In this document: positions 25,506-32,851 of the stretch, in pieces
How the letters are laid out: each line of letters begins with the position of its first letter
Position numbering within the stretch: the stretch's first letter is position 1
NCBI GenBank assembly: GCA_017439985.1
Contig: JAFSIC010000022.1
Location: 1 to 47,139 of the forward strand
Origin: Oscillospiraceae bacterium
Lineage (GTDB): Bacteria > Bacillota > Clostridia > Oscillospirales > Ruminococcaceae
DNA length: 47,139 nt
Direction: 5' to 3'
Made by a program: the position numbers and the translations under genes
The notes under the pieces: generated by a model
The model's input: the letters and a program-made list of their open reading frames with translations, nothing else
Databases searched by the model: none
What the model was told of the DNA's origin: nothing

Positions 25506-25534
25506 AAAAAAGCTCCCATACAGGGAGCTTTTTG
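25506..25534. terminator. Bidirectional terminator between convergent genes
   Basis: Perfect 11-bp stem aaaaagctccc/gggagcttttt with ataca loop. Confidence 0.92.
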
Positions 25535-25536
25535 TG

Positions 25537-26025
25537 TTAGTCTTTCTTTTTCAGAAGAATGAAGTGGAGACGGAAGTCGCCCTGCGGAGCGATAAAGCGT
25601 CCGATACCGCCGATGTATTCAGTGGCGATGACAGAGATCATCTGGGATTTGTGAGCATCGCAGTCGATGACAGGCTCTGTGAAGTCAGTAGAGTTGATGA
25701 TTTCACTGAGACCTTTGAGAGCTGCGGATTTGGCATATAGGTTCACACCCATGGAGCTGTTGGACCAGGACCAAACCCATTTGTTTTCTTTGGCATTCCA
25801 AACACCGACAGGAACTGCCTCAAATTCATGACTGCTGTCGTCCTTGAGCAGGAAGCGCAGAGTGCCTTTTTCTTCGTCGATGCCGTAAGCTTTCAGCTGG
25901 TCCAGTTTGTATTTTTTCAGCAGGGCCTGCTGTCTCTCGTTGACATTTTCTGTGCAGAGCTTAACCAGCTGGCTTGGAGTGGTGATGGTTGGGTTCAGTT
26001 GGCCTTTATTGAATACGGGTTTCAT
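25537..26025 (-). CDS. Uncharacterised protein, possibly DUF6882-like, 162 aa
   Basis: The product contains a WVWSWSNSS segment (about residues 85-93) followed by a helix-rich part. That W-x-W-x-W-x-N pattern reminds me of the DUF6882 family, but this is memory of a motif and not a search. There is no signal peptide or membrane segment. ATG 26025 is used because AAGGGCGG lies about 9 nt upstream; the longer frame from 26094 has no ribosome binding site. A TATACT -10 is present about 40 nt upstream of the start codon with a poor -35. Confidence 0.7.
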   Translation of the reverse strand: MKPVFNKGQLNPTITTPSQLVKLCTENVNERQQALLKKYKLDQLKAYGIDEEKGTLRFLLKDDSSHEFEAVPVGVWNAKENKWVWSWSNSSMGVNLYAKSAALKGLSEIINSTDFTEPVIDCDAHKSQMISVIATEYIGGIGRFIAPQGDFRLHFILLKKKD

Positions 26026-26095
26026 AAAATGATACCGCCCTTTCTCGATTGTTACTCCCCAAGTATAACACAGATTCGTGGAAAACCAAAGCAAA

Positions 26096-26608
26096 TTATT
26101 TGTTAAATTGCAGATGCATCAAATCAAAATCGACAAATTCCTCGTTGATTTTCATAAAACCGGGATAAACACCGGTTTTCTCAAAGCCGAATTTCTCATA
26201 TAGCTTGATGGCGCGCAGATTATCGCTGCGAACTTCAAGAAAGACGATATCCACTTTAGCGGTATCTCTGGCGAAGTGTAGGAGAGCTTCCATCATTTTG
26301 GCTGCGATGCCTTTGCCCCAGTAGGATTTGCGGACGCAGATGCCGATAGAACCTCGATGTGCCATACGAGGAGAGTTCAGCGCAGAAAAATTGCAGGTAC
26401 CTACCAGCTTGCCGTCAGCGAGGGCAACATAAAATACCTGTCGTTCGTCATGCTGACAGGAGACGAGAAATGCTTCCTCCTGTTCAACAGTATAAGGCAG
26501 ACCATCAGAGCCATAGCTTAGATTATCACTCTCACTGCCAAAGATTTTGCTCAGTTCCAGAATGTCTGCTGCATCTTCGGGACAGGCCGGACGAATTTCG
26601 ATGTTCAT
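26096..26608 (-). CDS. GNAT family N-acetyltransferase, 170 aa
   Basis: Motif A is GICVRKSYWGKGIAAKMMEA (pyrophosphate loop YWGKGIA), followed by LEVRSDNLRAIKLYEKFGF, the typical motif B in RimI/YhhY-type enzymes. The start MNIEIRPACPEDA is standard for the family. AAAGGAG lies 8 nt before ATG. It is divergent from mntP. The substrate is unknown. Confidence 0.9.
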   Translation of the reverse strand: MNIEIRPACPEDAADILELSKIFGSESDNLSYGSDGLPYTVEQEEAFLVSCQHDERQVFYVALADGKLVGTCNFSALNSPRMAHRGSIGICVRKSYWGKGIAAKMMEALLHFARDTAKVDIVFLEVRSDNLRAIKLYEKFGFEKTGVYPGFMKINEEFVDFDLMHLQFNK

Positions 26609-26638
26609 AAAGAAAGCTCCTTTCTTGTTTTGTTCTCT

Positions 26639-26666
26639 ATCATAGCATAAAAGTACAAATTTTCAA
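26639..26666 (-). promoter_or_regulatory. Promoter of the GNAT gene at 26096
   Basis: Minus strand: TTGAAA (26661-26666), 16-nt spacer ending in TGC (extended -10), TATGAT (26639-26644). Confidence 0.65.
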
Positions 26667-26687
26667 GATGGAATGGCTTGCTTATCA

Positions 26688-26717
26688 TTGACAAACCCCG
26701 CATTTACCGTGTAAAAT
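26688..26717 (+). promoter_or_regulatory. Promoter of mntP
   Basis: TTGACA (26688-26693), 18-nt spacer, TAAAAT (26712-26717). The predicted start is near 26724. Confidence 0.78.
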
Positions 26718-26723
26718 AGAGAA

Positions 26724-26816
26724 CATTATGAGAGTAGTTTGAGACTTGCCCGCAGCAGCGGACTCTGTCTCTTTTTTTATGTAAAAATCGGAACAGGAAA
26801 ACGGAGGACAAACATT
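26724..26816 (+). promoter_or_regulatory. Structured mntP leader, candidate attenuator
   Basis: GAGAC (26741-26745) pairs with GTCTC (26767-26771), enclosing CCGC-AGCA-GCGG (26750-26761), and is followed by seven T residues (26772-26778); this looks like a terminator. AGAGT (26731-26735) can pair with ACTCT (26762-26766), a pairing that crosses the first, so the two are either alternatives or a pseudoknot. Apart from GAGTAG at 26732-26737 I do not see the yybP-ykoY manganese riboswitch consensus. Manganese or pH sensing is an inference from the downstream gene. Confidence 0.5.
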
Positions 26817-27383
26817 ATGGGTTTATTGGAACTGTTTATTCTGGCAGTAGGGCTGTCCATGGATGCTTTTGCGGTTGCAGTCTGCAAAGGTTTGGCGATG
26901 AAACGAATGAACTGGAAGAAAGCAGCCATTGTCGGCTTGTATTTCGGCGGTTTTCAGGCGGGTATGCCGCTGATCGGTTATCTGCTGGGCGTGAATTTCC
27001 AGGAATACATTGTGGCAGTTGATCACTGGATCGCATTCATTCTGCTGGGCATCATCGGTATTAACATGATCAAGGAATCCCGCGAAAACGACGAGGAAAG
27101 CGCCAGCGACAGCGTGGCGTTCAAGGATATGGTCGTGCTTGCCATTGCGACCAGCATTGATGCTTTGGCAGTGGGTATCACCTTTGCCTTCCTGCAGGTA
27201 GATATCGTTCCTGCAGTCAGCTTCATTGGTATCTGCACTTTCACCTTGTCTATGATCGGTGTGAAGATCGGCAATGTCTTCGGTATGAAATACAAATCCA
27301 AAGCAGAATTCGCCGGCGGTTTGATTTTGATTCTGTTGGGTACAAAGATTTTGCTGGAACATCTGGGTATTCTGGTATTGTAA
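26817..27383 (+). CDS. mntP: Manganese efflux pump MntP
   Basis: MntP exports Mn(II) to prevent toxicity. The 188-aa protein has about six membrane segments and the duplicated DUF204 signature with conserved aspartates: [13 protein letters not shown] (near residue 15) and [15 protein letters not shown] (near 105), each followed by Gly-rich helices. A longer reading frame exists upstream to 26739 but it runs through the leader hairpin; GGAGG lies 8 nt before ATG 26817. It is monocistronic, with a leader that may sense the metal. Confidence 0.93.
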   Translation: MGLLELFILAVGLSMDAFAVAVCKGLAMKRMNWKKAAIVGLYFGGFQAGMPLIGYLLGVNFQEYIVAVDHWIAFILLGIIGINMIKESRENDEESASDSVAFKDMVVLAIATSIDALAVGITFAFLQVDIVPAVSFIGICTFTLSMIGVKIGNVFGMKYKSKAEFAGGLILILLGTKILLEHLGILVL

Positions 27384-27385
27384 AG

Positions 27386-27421
27386 AAAAAGCTCCTTTTG
27401 CTTAGTCAAAAGGAGCTTTTT
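27386..27421. terminator. Bidirectional terminator between convergent genes
   Basis: Perfect 15-bp stem aaaaagctccttttg/caaaaggagcttttt with cttagt loop. Confidence 0.93.
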
Positions 27422-27422
27422 G

Positions 27423-27761
27423 TTATTTGAATCGAAAAATGCCTTTATTATATTTCAACATTGCGTATATACTGATAGCTAAACCAATGATACAGCCCAG
27501 AATCACAAGGGCACTGCCAATCAGAAGGAAAATATCCTTCTGTGTTTTCTCGGACAGAAACGACAGAAAGCCGAATGCGATGATACAGACACCGATGAGA
27601 CTGGTACCAAGCCCAATCAAGCGGCCGAAAATTGGTCGATCTTCTTCGCTCACATGAGTTCTGTGATACCAATGGATGGAAGAAATATCCCCCTTGCTGT
27701 TGACATATCCGAGAATTACAAGAAGAATACCAAAGAAAATAGGCATGAGAAAGTCTGCCAT
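27423..27761 (-). CDS. Small membrane protein of unknown function, 112 aa
   Basis: Three hydrophobic segments are visible (about residues 6-22, 48-68 and 78-100), with a polar loop SSIHWYHRTHVSEEDRPIFG between the first two. The layout resembles DUF3784-type small membrane proteins, but I do not claim membership. AAAGGAGGG is 6 nt before ATG. It is monocistronic with its own promoter. Confidence 0.82.
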   Translation of the reverse strand: MADFLMPIFFGILLVILGYVNSKGDISSIHWYHRTHVSEEDRPIFGRLIGLGTSLIGVCIIAFGFLSFLSEKTQKDIFLLIGSALVILGCIIGLAISIYAMLKYNKGIFRFK

Positions 27762-27795
27762 GTGTTTCCCTCCTTTGAGATAATTCTTTTATTCC

Positions 27796-27825
27796 ATTAT
27801 ATCATAAGATTTGCGATATCTTCAA
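27796..27825 (-). promoter_or_regulatory. Promoter of the small membrane protein gene
   Basis: Minus strand: TTGAAG (27820-27825), 18-nt spacer, TATAAT (27796-27801). Confidence 0.62.
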
Positions 27826-27841
27826 TGCAGTATCTTTTCCG

Positions 27842-27870
27842 TTGACAATCTCAGAAGATTGGGGTAAAAT
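27842..27870 (+). promoter_or_regulatory. Promoter of rnpB
   Basis: TTGACA (27842-27847), 17-nt spacer, TAAAAT (27865-27870). Confidence 0.85.
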
Positions 27871-27875
27871 AAACG

Positions 27876-28237
27876 CTGTGAGTAGGCAGGATGGCAGCGT
27901 GCGGAATCCCGAAAGGGCCCGCATGAGGAAAGTCCGGGCTTCACAGGGCAGGATAGCTGCTAACGGCAGCCGAAGGCGACTTTAGGGATAGTGCAACAGA
28001 GAGATACCGCCGGACTTGTCCGGCAAGGGTGGAAAGGCGAGGTAAGAGCTCACCGGGGTACAGGAGACTGTACTGCCATGTAAACCCTATCCGAAGCAAC
28101 ACCGTAACCATAACGGAATGAACAAGCGGCGGCCCGTCGTCATTCCGGGGCAGGTGGCTTGAACCGTCGGGCGACCGGCGGTCTAGATAGATTGTCATCT
28201 ATAACAGAACCCGGCTTATACGCCTAGTCACAGCTTA
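27876..28237 (+). ncRNA. rnpB: RNase P RNA, bacterial type A
   Basis: This is the catalytic RNA that matures tRNA 5' ends. Universally conserved blocks are present: GAGGAAAGTCCGGGCT in the 5' part, the AGTGCAACAGAGAGATACCGCC region, and the 3' ACAGAACCCGGCTTAT. The ends pair as P1 (ctgtga-tagg near 27876 with cctagtcacag ending at 28233). Length is about 360 nt. Ends are estimates. The organisation looks type A rather than the Bacillus type B. Confidence 0.95.
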
Positions 28238-28242
28238 CAGAA

Positions 28243-28278
28243 AAAAACAGCAGATACCGTACGGTATCTGCTGTTTTT
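28243..28278. terminator. Bidirectional terminator of rnpB and the small Cys-rich gene
   Basis: A perfect 36-nt palindrome (arms 28243-28260 and 28261-28278) starting with five A and ending with five T. It lies between rnpB (+) and the gene at 28281 (-). Confidence 0.92.
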
Positions 28279-28280
28279 GT

Positions 28281-28451
28281 TTAGCGGTTTGGGAACGCTG
28301 GCATGTGCTTTTCGCATTCATACCAGGTGCATTTGTAGCTGAACAGGCAGCGCATATAAACGTTGCCCTCATCATCGTACATATTTTCCAGAGGAACGTT
28401 GCCGCCCAGCTTTGGGCAGTAGCGTTCGGTCAGATTTTTGAACTGTTCCAT
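28281..28451 (-). CDS. Small cysteine-containing protein, 56 aa
   Basis: Reading the minus strand gives a 56-residue frame starting MEQFKNLTERYCPKLGGNVP and ending MPAFPNR. It has four cysteines at positions 12, 35, 41 and 46, which could form a zinc site or disulfides. It has a clean promoter 36 nt upstream of the start codon, AGAAGG about 8 nt before ATG, and a terminator right after the stop, which together support a real gene. I recognise no family. Confidence 0.8.
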   Translation of the reverse strand: MEQFKNLTERYCPKLGGNVPLENMYDDEGNVYMRCLFSYKCTWYECEKHMPAFPNR

Positions 28452-28486
28452 CACAAAGCCTTCTTTCTCTCTTTCGGTCTGTTCTT

Positions 28487-28515
28487 ATTTTACTCTATTT
28501 TCTCCGCGCTGACAA
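28487..28515 (-). promoter_or_regulatory. Promoter of the small Cys-rich gene
   Basis: Minus strand: TTGTCA (28510-28515), 17-nt spacer, TAAAAT (28487-28492). Confidence 0.75.
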
Positions 28516-28624
28516 CTGATTTGAGGAAAAATCGTGGATTTTTCTGCATAAAAAAAGCATAGCTGTCCATTCTTTCTTCATAAGATAGAAGCAGAATATA
28601 AGGAATGGAAAGGATGGGATGGAA

Positions 28625-28864
28625 ATGCCATTGCTGCTGGAACGAAAATACACACAGGAACAAAATCTCAGTGCATCAGAGATTATCGCGCAGCTGCGTC
28701 AGTTGGAACAGAAAATTCGGGAAAACGAGGCAGTTTTTAATATGACGCTGGAGGATGATTTGCTGGAAGCTTGTATTTATGACGGAAAAGCTCTGCGCAG
28801 CCGCTATCGTTATTATCACAATATGGCGCGGCGCATGGGAATCAAGGCAGGGGAGCTGCGATGA
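28625..28864 (+). CDS. yaaL: YaaL/DUF2508 family protein
   Basis: The 79-aa protein is mostly helical. Its C-terminal half (DDLLEACIYDGKALRSRYRY) fits the DUF2508 pattern known from B. subtilis YaaL, where it sits between recR and bofA. Here bofA overlaps its end by 4 nt (ATGA), but recR is absent. ATG 28625 is preferred because AAAGGA (28609-28614) is 10 nt upstream; ATG 28619 is too close. The function is unknown. Confidence 0.82.
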   Translation: MPLLLERKYTQEQNLSASEIIAQLRQLEQKIRENEAVFNMTLEDDLLEACIYDGKALRSRYRYYHNMARRMGIKAGELR

Positions 28865-29097
28865 CAGGGATTCTTGCTCTGATTGCTTTTCTGGAGATGC
28901 TGATTTACACGAAAAAACGCTGCTTCCTGAAAGCAATCTGTATCAGCGTACTGGGAGCAATTTTGGCGTGGCTTCTGCTTCCGAAAATCGGACTGGTTTT
29001 GCCGCTGACGAAACAAAATATCGTTCTTTTTGTTCTGCTGGGTCTGCCGGGAGTGCTGCTGCTTTGTTTGGGGAAGAGCTTTCTTCCGCTGCTGTAA
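28861..29097 (+). CDS. bofA: BofA-family integral membrane protein
   Basis: The 78-aa protein has about three membrane segments and the C-terminal signature LPLTKQNIVLFVLLGLPGV, like the PxNxxTVxxxGxLGxPG region of BofA. In Bacillus, BofA holds the SpoIVFB protease inactive until the pro-sigma-K checkpoint, on the forespore outer membrane. It overlaps yaaL by 4 nt, implying translational coupling. Presence of this pair points to a spore-forming ancestry, though BofA-like proteins also survive in some non-sporulating Clostridia. Confidence 0.82.
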   Translation: MTGILALIAFLEMLIYTKKRCFLKAICISVLGAILAWLLLPKIGLVLPLTKQNIVLFVLLGLPGVLLLCLGKSFLPLL

Positions 29098-29100
29098 GCA

Positions 29101-29129
29101 TTGAAAGAACAGGCTTCTTTTGCTATAAT
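29101..29129 (+). promoter_or_regulatory. Promoter of the GNAT gene at 29165
   Basis: TTGAAA (29101-29106), 17-nt spacer, TATAAT (29124-29129), immediately after the bofA stop. Confidence 0.8.
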
Positions 29130-29164
29130 GGGTGGGTAACATTCTGAGGAAAGAAGGCTGACAA

Positions 29165-29599
29165 ATGGGCAGACCAAGATTGACCGTTGAATGGTCCAAA
29201 GGCAAAGCAAATACAACCGATGCCTTTTATGTTCGTGCTATGGTTTTCATGATCGAACAGGGCTTTAAGAACGAATATGACGATTTGGATGCGAAAAGCT
29301 GGCATGTGATCATTTATGACCACGGCGAACCGGTGGGCACCGGCCGAGTGTATCAGAAAGATGGCCAGTGGCACGCAGGCCGTATTGCGGTCATCGAAAA
29401 TTACCGCGGCAAAGGTGTGGGTCGTGTGATCATGCAGAACCTGGAGGAAAAAGTCAAAGAACTGGGCGGTACCTCCATTGAACTGAGCGCACAGCTGGAT
29501 AAACAGGGCTTCTATAAACGTAACGGCTACAAGCCAAGAGGTCAGGTCTACAATGACGAACACTGCCCTCATATTGATATGGTCAAAGAAATCCGCTAA
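29165..29599 (+). CDS. GNAT family N-acetyltransferase, 144 aa
   Basis: Motif A is visible as AGRIAVIENYRGKGVGRVIM (acetyl-CoA loop RGKGVG) and motif B as AQLDKQGFYKRNGYKPRG. The layout resembles the YjcF/ElaA-type group of small GNAT enzymes. GAAGG lies 9 nt before ATG. It is monocistronic with its own promoter. The substrate is unknown. Confidence 0.9.
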   Translation: MGRPRLTVEWSKGKANTTDAFYVRAMVFMIEQGFKNEYDDLDAKSWHVIIYDHGEPVGTGRVYQKDGQWHAGRIAVIENYRGKGVGRVIMQNLEEKVKELGGTSIELSAQLDKQGFYKRNGYKPRGQVYNDEHCPHIDMVKEIR

Positions 29600-29610
29600 A
29601 TTTCCTGTAA

Positions 29611-29639
29611 AAGAGCCATGGAAACTATGCTTGGCTCTT
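29611..29639 (+). terminator. Weak terminator hairpin after the GNAT gene
   Basis: Eight-bp stem aagagcca/tggctctt with a 13-nt loop but no immediate T run. The 3' end overlaps the secG -35. Confidence 0.4.
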
Positions 29640-29666
29640 GCCAAATGTGATTTTTTGTGTTATTAT
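29638..29666 (+). promoter_or_regulatory. Promoter of secG
   Basis: TTGCCA (29638-29643), 17-nt spacer, TATTAT (29661-29666). Confidence 0.68.
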
Positions 29667-29746
29667 GGTTTGAGTTAAGTAGTAAGTTGGGGTCATTCCC
29701 TTTTACAGTACGCAAACCGGCCGTAAGGCAGACAGGAGGTTTACAA

Positions 29747-29992
29747 ATGGGCGTTATCGAAATTCTTGGCGGTATCATTATCTGCGTTCTGGCTGTTATG
29801 ATCATTGCAGTTGTACTGATGCAGGAGCACAAAGCAAAAATGGGCTCTCTGGCTGGCGGCAGCGACGATTCCTTCGGCAGAAACATGGGTAAAACCACCG
29901 ATGCTATGCTGTCCAGAGCAACCAAAGTACTGACCATCGTGTTCTTTGTTGTTATCATCGCACTGGGCGCAATCATGAAATTCATGGCATAA
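29747..29992 (+). CDS. secG: Preprotein translocase subunit SecG
   Basis: SecG is the small accessory membrane subunit of SecYEG. The 81-aa protein has two membrane helices (about 5-25 and 58-79) around the conserved cytoplasmic loop with VLMQEHKAKMGSLAGG. ATG 29747 follows CAGGAGG by about 7 nt. rnr lies directly downstream, the usual secG-rnr order of Firmicutes, though a terminator separates them here. Confidence 0.93.
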   Translation: MGVIEILGGIIICVLAVMIIAVVLMQEHKAKMGSLAGGSDDSFGRNMGKTTDAMLSRATKVLTIVFFVVIIALGAIMKFMA

Positions 29993-30008
29993 TTGATGTT
30001 GTGACTGA

Positions 30009-30037
30009 ATACTCCGCTTCAGCGGAGTATTTTTTTT
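30009..30037 (+). terminator. Intrinsic terminator of secG
   Basis: Palindromic stem atactccgct/agcggagtat followed by seven or more T residues. Confidence 0.92.
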
Positions 30038-30067
30038 ACTCTTCAAATAGTTTTTACAAAATCTCTC

Positions 30068-30096
30068 TTGTGGTTTTTGGGGGAATCGGTCATAAT
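30068..30096 (+). promoter_or_regulatory. Possible promoter of rnr
   Basis: TTGTGG (30068-30073), 17-nt spacer, CATAAT (30091-30096). Confidence 0.5.
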
Positions 30097-30141
30097 AAAA
30101 AGGTAGGATCGAATAGTGTGACCCGAAGAAAGGGACTGAGT

Positions 30142-32328
30142 ATGAGATATAATAATAAAAATATGAAGCAATCGCAAAATCCTCGACGCAGCAGCCGCAA
30201 AAGCGGTCCAATGCCGCTGAATAAGCGTATTATGGAGGTGCTGCGCCGTAACCGCAAGGCTCCGGTGCGCTTGAAAGAGCTGGCTGTTCTGGCAAAAGTG
30301 CAGCCAAGAGAGCGCAAAGAGTTTGACCAGCTGATCGCGCAGTACAAGGCGAAAGGCATCATCATTCAGGAAAGAAACGCAGTGGGTCTGGCAGAAAATA
30401 TGCAGACAGTGAAAGCAAAAATCGTTTCTGTACAGGAGCGATTCGGTTTTGCGAGACCACTGGATGAGGAAGCTACCCGTGAGGACGATATTTTCCTGCC
30501 GGGACGAGAAATGCTGGGTGCGATGCCGGGCGACATCGTCATGGTGCGTCTGTCGAAAGACGGAAAAGGCAAAACAGAAGGTACTGTTACCGAGATTCTG
30601 GAAGAAAGTCATGAAAACTTCCCGGGTGTGCTGTACAGCGAAAATGGTCGTTTCTTCGTTATGCCGGACAAGGATATGAAAATTCCGATCGAAGTCTGGG
30701 AACGTGACCGCGGCGACGCAAAAGTGGGAGACAAGGTTCTGGCTACCGTTGGCAAACGCGGCGATGGACACTTCTCTCATCGTGCCAAAGTAGTGCGCAC
30801 CTTCGGTTGTGCTGATTCTGCGGCAAACTGCTGTGAAGCGGTGTTGGCAGCCTACAAGGCGCGTCTGCACTTTGATGCCCCAACTCAGGCTGAGGCGAAA
30901 AAAGTGGCTGAGAAAGGCATTCAGCCAAGCGAGCTGATGGATCGTCTGGACCTGACCGGCTACAATATTTTCACCATTGATGGTGCGGATACGAAGGACA
31001 TCGATGACGCCATTTCTCTGGATAAAGTAGGCGATGTATGGGAACTGGGTGTGCATATCGCAGACGTCAGCTACTATGTGAAACCGGGCTCTGCACTGGA
31101 TAATGAGGCCTATGCTCGTGGTACCTCAATCTACTATGCGGATCAGGTGCTGCCAATGCTTCCGAAAGAATTGTCCAACGGCATTTGCTCCTTGAATCCG
31201 GACGAAGTGCGCTTGACCTTCTCTGCTTTGCTGACTCTCAATGAGCAGGGTGATTTGATCGGCTACCGCTTTGCCAAGAGCTATATTCGTTCCCGCGTGA
31301 AGGGCGTGTACAGCGAGGTCAATGCGATTCTGGATGGCAGTGCGAATGATGAGATTCTGGCAAAATATCACGAGCTTCTCCCGGAAATCGAGAAAATGAG
31401 GGAACTTTCTGCTCTGCTGCACAAACGCAGATTTGAGCGGGGATCCATGAATATTGAATCCAGCGAAAGCAAATTCCTCATTGAAAATGGTCGAGTGAAA
31501 GACATTCTCCCTCGTACCCGCGGCGAATCGGAGAAATTTATCGAAGAATTTATGCTGGTAGCCAATCAGGCGGCGGCTTCTGTGGCGATGAATGAAGGCT
31601 TACCTTTTGTTTACCGTGTTCATGAAGACCCACCGGAAACCAAAATCGATACGCTGAAAACCATTCTGCGTCAGGTGGGAATCGACGCCTCCGGTCTGGA
31701 TACAGAGGTGACGGCAAAACAGATGTCCAACATTCTGGAATCTGTCCGTGATACTCATCTGGAGCCGCTGATCAATCGTCAGCTGCTGCGTTCCATGGCG
31801 AAAGCGGTGTACTCCTCCGATAACATTGGTCACTTTGGTCTGGTTCTGGACAATTATGCTCACTTTACCTCCCCAATCCGCCGTTACCCGGACTTGATCA
31901 TCCATCGCATCCTTTCTGCTTATGTGAACGAACAGCCGGGCAAAGTCATCGAAAAGCGCTTTGGCAACTATGTTTCTCCTGCGGCAAAACACTGCAGCGA
32001 GTGTGAGCTGAATGCTGTGAATATCGAGCGCGACTGCGAAGATTGCTACAAAGCAGAATATATGTCCAACTACATCGGCGACGATTTTGAAGGTGTTATT
32101 TCCGGTGTGCAGAGCTACGGCTTCTATGTAGAGCTGCCAAATACCGTGGAAGGCTTGGTTCATATCAGTGAGCTTCCGTTCGGTGATTACATTCTGGAAG
32201 AAGGCATGGAGCTGGTAGAGCGTATGTCCAATGTGCGCTATAAAATCGGACAAAAAGTATTGGTACGCTGTGCTGCTGTCGATGTTTCTGCCGGTGAGGT
32301 GGACTTTGAACTGTTGAAAGCGGAATAA
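30142..32328 (+). CDS. rnr: Ribonuclease R
   Basis: RNase R is a processive 3'-5' exoribonuclease that degrades structured RNA and works with tmRNA quality control. The 728-aa protein has a basic N-terminal tail, a helix-turn-helix-like region (25-80), cold-shock domains (about 90-215), the RNB catalytic domain with the acidic cluster DGADTKDIDDAIS (280-292), and an S1 domain from about residue 640. It lacks the long Lys-rich C-terminal tail of enterobacterial RNase R. ATG 30142 is chosen because AAAGGGA is 6 nt upstream. smpB, which usually follows, is not here. Confidence 0.95.
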   Translation: MRYNNKNMKQSQNPRRSSRKSGPMPLNKRIMEVLRRNRKAPVRLKELAVLAKVQPRERKEFDQLIAQYKAKGIIIQERNAVGLAENMQTVKAKIVSVQERFGFARPLDEEATREDDIFLPGREMLGAMPGDIVMVRLSKDGKGKTEGTVTEILEESHENFPGVLYSENGRFFVMPDKDMKIPIEVWERDRGDAKVGDKVLATVGKRGDGHFSHRAKVVRTFGCADSAANCCEAVLAAYKARLHFDAPTQAEAKKVAEKGIQPSELMDRLDLTGYNIFTIDGADTKDIDDAISLDKVGDVWELGVHIADVSYYVKPGSALDNEAYARGTSIYYADQVLPMLPKELSNGICSLNPDEVRLTFSALLTLNEQGDLIGYRFAKSYIRSRVKGVYSEVNAILDGSANDEILAKYHELLPEIEKMRELSALLHKRRFERGSMNIESSESKFLIENGRVKDILPRTRGESEKFIEEFMLVANQAAASVAMNEGLPFVYRVHEDPPETKIDTLKTILRQVGIDASGLDTEVTAKQMSNILESVRDTHLEPLINRQLLRSMAKAVYSSDNIGHFGLVLDNYAHFTSPIRRYPDLIIHRILSAYVNEQPGKVIEKRFGNYVSPAAKHCSECELNAVNIERDCEDCYKAEYMSNYIGDDFEGVISGVQSYGFYVELPNTVEGLVHISELPFGDYILEEGMELVERMSNVRYKIGQKVLVRCAAVDVSAGEVDFELLKAE

Positions 32329-32410
32329 TCCGCAAGCGTTCGGACAGAATAATAAACGGTTTCTGCGGTGTTTGCATGGAACGGAATACTGTTCCCAGGG
32401 AAAGAAACCA

Positions 32411-32446
32411 AAAGCCTGCTGTCTTCGAAAGACAGCAGGCTTTTTT
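32411..32446 (+). terminator. Intrinsic terminator of rnr
   Basis: Long stem aaagcctgctgtctt pairing with agacagcaggcttt, a tight cga loop and six T residues, 82 nt after the rnr stop. Confidence 0.9.
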
Positions 32447-32466
32447 CGATTTCATGGTTCTTCTCC

Positions 32467-32495
32467 TTGACTTCTGATGGAATTTCGTGTATCAT
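32467..32495 (+). promoter_or_regulatory. Promoter of tRNA-Leu
   Basis: TTGACT (32467-32472), 17-nt spacer, TATCAT (32490-32495). Confidence 0.72.
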
Positions 32496-32515
32496 GGATG
32501 AAGTATCGAATATTG

Positions 32516-32602
32516 GCCGCTGTGGTGGAATCGGCAGACACACCGGACTTAAAATCCGTTGAGGGCAACTTCGTACGAGTTCAAGTCTCGTCAGCGGCAC
32601 CA
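32516..32602 (+). tRNA. tRNA-Leu(TAA), CCA encoded
   Basis: This is a class II tRNA with acceptor GCCGCTG/CAGCGGC, anticodon loop CTTAAAA (anticodon TAA), a long variable arm, T loop GTTCAAGTC and discriminator A followed by CCA. It has its own promoter and terminator. Confidence 0.95.
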
Positions 32603-32637
32603 GAAAAAGCTCCTGTTTCAGGGGCTTTTTCTTTTTC
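32603..32637 (+). terminator. Intrinsic terminator of tRNA-Leu
   Basis: Stem gaaaaagctcctg/caggggctttttc (one G-U) with ttt loop and T tail. Confidence 0.9.
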
Positions 32638-32753
32638 CATGATATTACCAGTTCTTCCCCACGCTGGAATTTCTGGTGATAAAATTACATTTTTTTCTAT
32701 ATTTCGACCAATGAAAACGGGGAAGAAGGCCGCGCATTTGAACGCTTTGCACC

Positions 32754-32782
32754 TTGACAGCAACTTGTCAGAGTGATATTCT
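32754..32782 (+). promoter_or_regulatory. Promoter of purC with overlapping palindrome
   Basis: TTGACA (32754-32759), 17-nt spacer, TATTCT (32777-32782). The -35 forms half of TGACA-gcaact-TGTCA (32755-32770), which could be an operator, but the arms are only 5 bp. Confidence 0.7.
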
Positions 32783-32851
32783 AAAAGAGTGTTCAAAGGT
32801 ATGAAACATCGTTATCATAACCAGTCATTTCAAAGAAAAAGGAGAATGAAC

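Noticed and set aside
26724-26816. yybP-ykoY manganese riboswitch
   Set aside because: Only the short GAGTAG string fits. The rest of the consensus (the long multi-helix core and its conserved 3' part) is absent from a leader of only 93 nt.
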